DNA of 64,000 nucleotides, taken from positions 31,413,502 through 31,477,501 of the forward strand of contig NC_059477.1 of the NCBI RefSeq assembly GCF_018139145.2. The letters are read 5' to 3'. Shown here piece by piece: positions 61,560 through 64,000 of this stretch. The first letter of the stretch is position 1. The number at the start of each line of letters is the position of its first letter. Both the position numbers and the translations under genes were made by a program. The DNA comes from Gymnogyps californianus. Lineage: Eukaryota; Chordata; Aves; Accipitriformes; Cathartidae. Under the pieces are notes generated by a model. The model searched no databases, had not been told where the DNA came from, and saw only the letters and a program-made list of their open reading frames with translations.

Positions 61560-64000
61560 AAACCTCTGCGTATTATCAGCTTTCTAAAGTGGGGAAGTCT
61601 TGCATTCTTTATTCCTCTCCAGGTTACATCATTGAATATACTTGTTCAGCATTTATTTGTTTGCTTTGAGAAGGAGCTAAAATAAGTTTGAGGAAATGCC
61701 CAATTTGGATCTGATTCTCCCAACAATTAGGCTGAGATTCAAGAGTCAAAATCAGCACATCCTGCAGTATTAAAGAGACTAATGAAGAACTCAGGATGAC
61801 ATTTTCACTGTTCTGTGCCTCCTGTTTTTCTTTAGGGAAATCACATCTATTGCATTAGGGGAGGCCTAATACTCTTTCAGATGACAAACACTGCAATATA
61901 TTCTCATTAAAATTGTGTAAGAGGTTGAATATGGTTTGAGTCCTGTCTTGGCTTGAAAAAAGGGGGCAGTGCGCAATTAAACAAATAAATGTGAACGTGA
62001 TTCAATTTATCCTATCAACATTCTTTACTGGTTGTGCACTTAAGCTTGGTGTAGTACAACCAAAAGAGAAAAAAGGCACTGGAAATCTTTAATTAAGTGA
62101 AAGATGCATTATTGAGACAAAACAAAAGCTTTGAGATTACTTTAATTAGCCAAGGCCAGTTTTGTGCAAGCCAGAGAGATTGGGAAAGTTTTGCAAGGCA
62201 GGCTGAAAACAGAGATCCTGCCTGAGCCTGCCTGTACCACGGGAACTTAAGTGAAACCAGACTCTCCCTCCTGCTCTTCCTGATTTTAAAGTAATAGTTT
62301 TTGAGCTTCAAGAATATGGGCAAAAAATTCTAAATCCTCAGCTAAAAAGGAGTCTTTGTACTTTCCCTATTCAGTTCAGCAGATGTATGTCTGAATTTCC
62401 ATTTGTTTCGCATAACTAGAGAAAGGATCCAGACTCCTGTTCCTAGACACCAGAACTTTGACATGTACTGTGGAAGCACATGGAATACTCAGCTGCACTC
62501 TGCTAGGCATTTCTGCTTAAAATTAAATGGCAATTCTTGCCCCAGTGAGCCTGAATCCTAGGGTTAAGGTGAAAGGCAATGTGTGGCTGCAAAAAACAGA
62601 CAGAAAGAACAAGAGGGAGCAGTGAGATGACTGATATTTGCAATCAGGGAGTGCACATGGTGCACAGGCAAGTGTGATGCAAGCTTCCCAGGAAAGTTTT
62701 TGGCAACACACCTAGATTTTGACCTTTAGACTCTCTGGCTTCTATGGGCTTTGGTGCTTAGCATCACAAACTGTGAGAAAATGTGATTTCTGATAAATTA
62801 CTAATAACCAAGAATAAGTAGGACCTTTCAGATGTTACCAGGCTGGGCTGGAAGAGGAAGTCAGTGATGAAAAGTCCCCCATGTTTCATAAAACAGATTT
62901 CGGTATCTTTTTTATTGTTCTATAGCTACATTGTGCATTACATATCTGCTTTCCTCTGCCAGGTGCCTAACGCTCCTGATAAGCTAATTACAGCCTTCTG
63001 CTTATTTCATGTCAAGCTTAACTCCCCAGTCTGAGCCTAGCCTGCAGTTCTGGCACATTTTTTCCTTAATCTAAGACCATCTGTGCTCCATCAGCAAGGA
63101 ACACTTAAATACAGAGAAAGTGAAGAACCAACAGTGTTGAATTCCCTGTACGCTGCCCCCAACTCCTCTCCCCAGCATTTCCAATTAAGTGTGAAGCCAA
63201 CATCCATCCAGTCCTAAATACACTGGAAGGCTCTGAGCAGGCTACAGTTATCTACAGATGCAGCAACACTTTTCAGAGATCATTGGGGAAATGACAAGCC
63301 AGAAAAGACCTGAATTTCTCAATTTCTTTACATCTTTACATCAAAAGCTTCACATTTCAAATACCATCACATCACCAGCAATACATGCAGTGGTTGAGTT
63401 CAGCACTTGATCAATGTAAATCAAATACTTGTCTCAGAGAAGCACAAGGAGCCCATTTGGGAAAAAAGCGATGGAGTTGATTTATCAAGAATCGAAAAGA
63501 TATTTCTCAAGTCTTACGTTTATTGCTGCAAAATGGAAGTGCACAACAGTTCAAATCAAAACTGGACTGCAATGTTAGGGAAGATGGCTCGCTGCCCGTC
63601 TCCTGTCCCGCCACCAAAAGTTCAAGTGTTTCTAATCCCTACTGTCCCCTCGCCACCCAGCCCAGCTGGACGCAGTCCCTGCCTGCTGCCACTGTAAGCA
63701 GCCAGAGCCCCACCACTGTGCGTAGCATCAATCCACCTAGCTTCCTCCTAAGGCTGGGAAACAGATGCCTTCAGACTCCCTGCTTGGTCTGTCACAGTTT
63801 GCCTTGCTTCTGCCTCCTCTTTTCCAACACCAGACGTCAGCACCTGATGCTGTAGTGAGCTCTGCCAAGCTTCATCTCAACAAGGAATTTACTTGCTCCT
63901 TCTCCTGCACAGATGACTCTGATGCAGTGTCTTTTATTCCTTCCTCCCAGCTCCTCTGTTCTGTTCTCCAGTCTGCACCCTCCTGCCAACCCAGGATTTA

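Larger units (their letters stand above)
50763..64000 (-). other. SEMA5B: SEMA5B intron, at least 13.2 kb, truncated by the window edge
   Basis: This is sequence upstream of the first visible exon. I searched by eye on the minus strand for the expected exon with the GARNYLFRL strand and did not find it, so the intron probably continues off the window. An L2/MIR-like relic lies at about 58360-58645, A15 near 54725 and a 13-bp inverted repeat at 61516-61559. Nothing else was recognised, and an exon too short or diverged for me to see cannot be excluded. Confidence 0.7.

Overview
The window is animal nuclear DNA, most likely from a bird. One gene, broken by long introns, runs along the minus strand. 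Ten exons with GT-AG borders and matching phases encode part of a class 5 transmembrane semaphorin. I identify it as SEMA5B rather than SEMA5A because diagnostic stretches (for example CSSRQVGNLS, VIDFSGRDPAIYRSLG, TVYSRVARVCKND, CAFNLSAITQAFNGPF, NGAWTPWSSWAPC) follow the 5B paralogue as I know it. The bird assignment rests on an LTR at 24163-24770 of a type widespread in Neoaves, and on several old CR1 LINE relics. The species cannot be told from the sequence.

Layout in gene order, from high to low coordinates: 50763-64000 holds intron with no exon that I could find. The first visible exon is a 63-bp piece at 50700-50762. The sema domain continues through exons at 40858-40956, 39828-40041, 36971-37256, 32559-32694, 28757-28964 and 26371-26577. 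A 15.1-kb intron containing the solo LTR follows. Then come the PSI exon (11145-11262) and two thrombospondin type 1 exons (4781-4962 and 1474-1617). The signal peptide and start of the sema domain lie beyond the right edge. The remaining thrombospondin repeats, the membrane segment and the cytoplasmic tail lie beyond the left edge. About 1.66 kb, or roughly 550 codons, of coding sequence is present.

The most notable coding observation is an apparent one-base deletion inside the last sema-domain exon (about 26540-26551). It breaks the frame, while the exon's two halves each match the family and the other nine exons are open. A sequence or assembly error, a null allele and a real lesion cannot be told apart here.

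The rest is intron. It holds a solo LTR with a 5-bp target duplication in the same sense as the gene, CR1 relics in both orientations, old L2/MIR-like fragments, a 62-bp tandem duplication, a near-perfect 28-bp palindrome and several simple repeats. I found no second gene, no RNA gene, no CRISPR array and no convincing new system. Most long open frames are chance frames in intron or antisense to exons.
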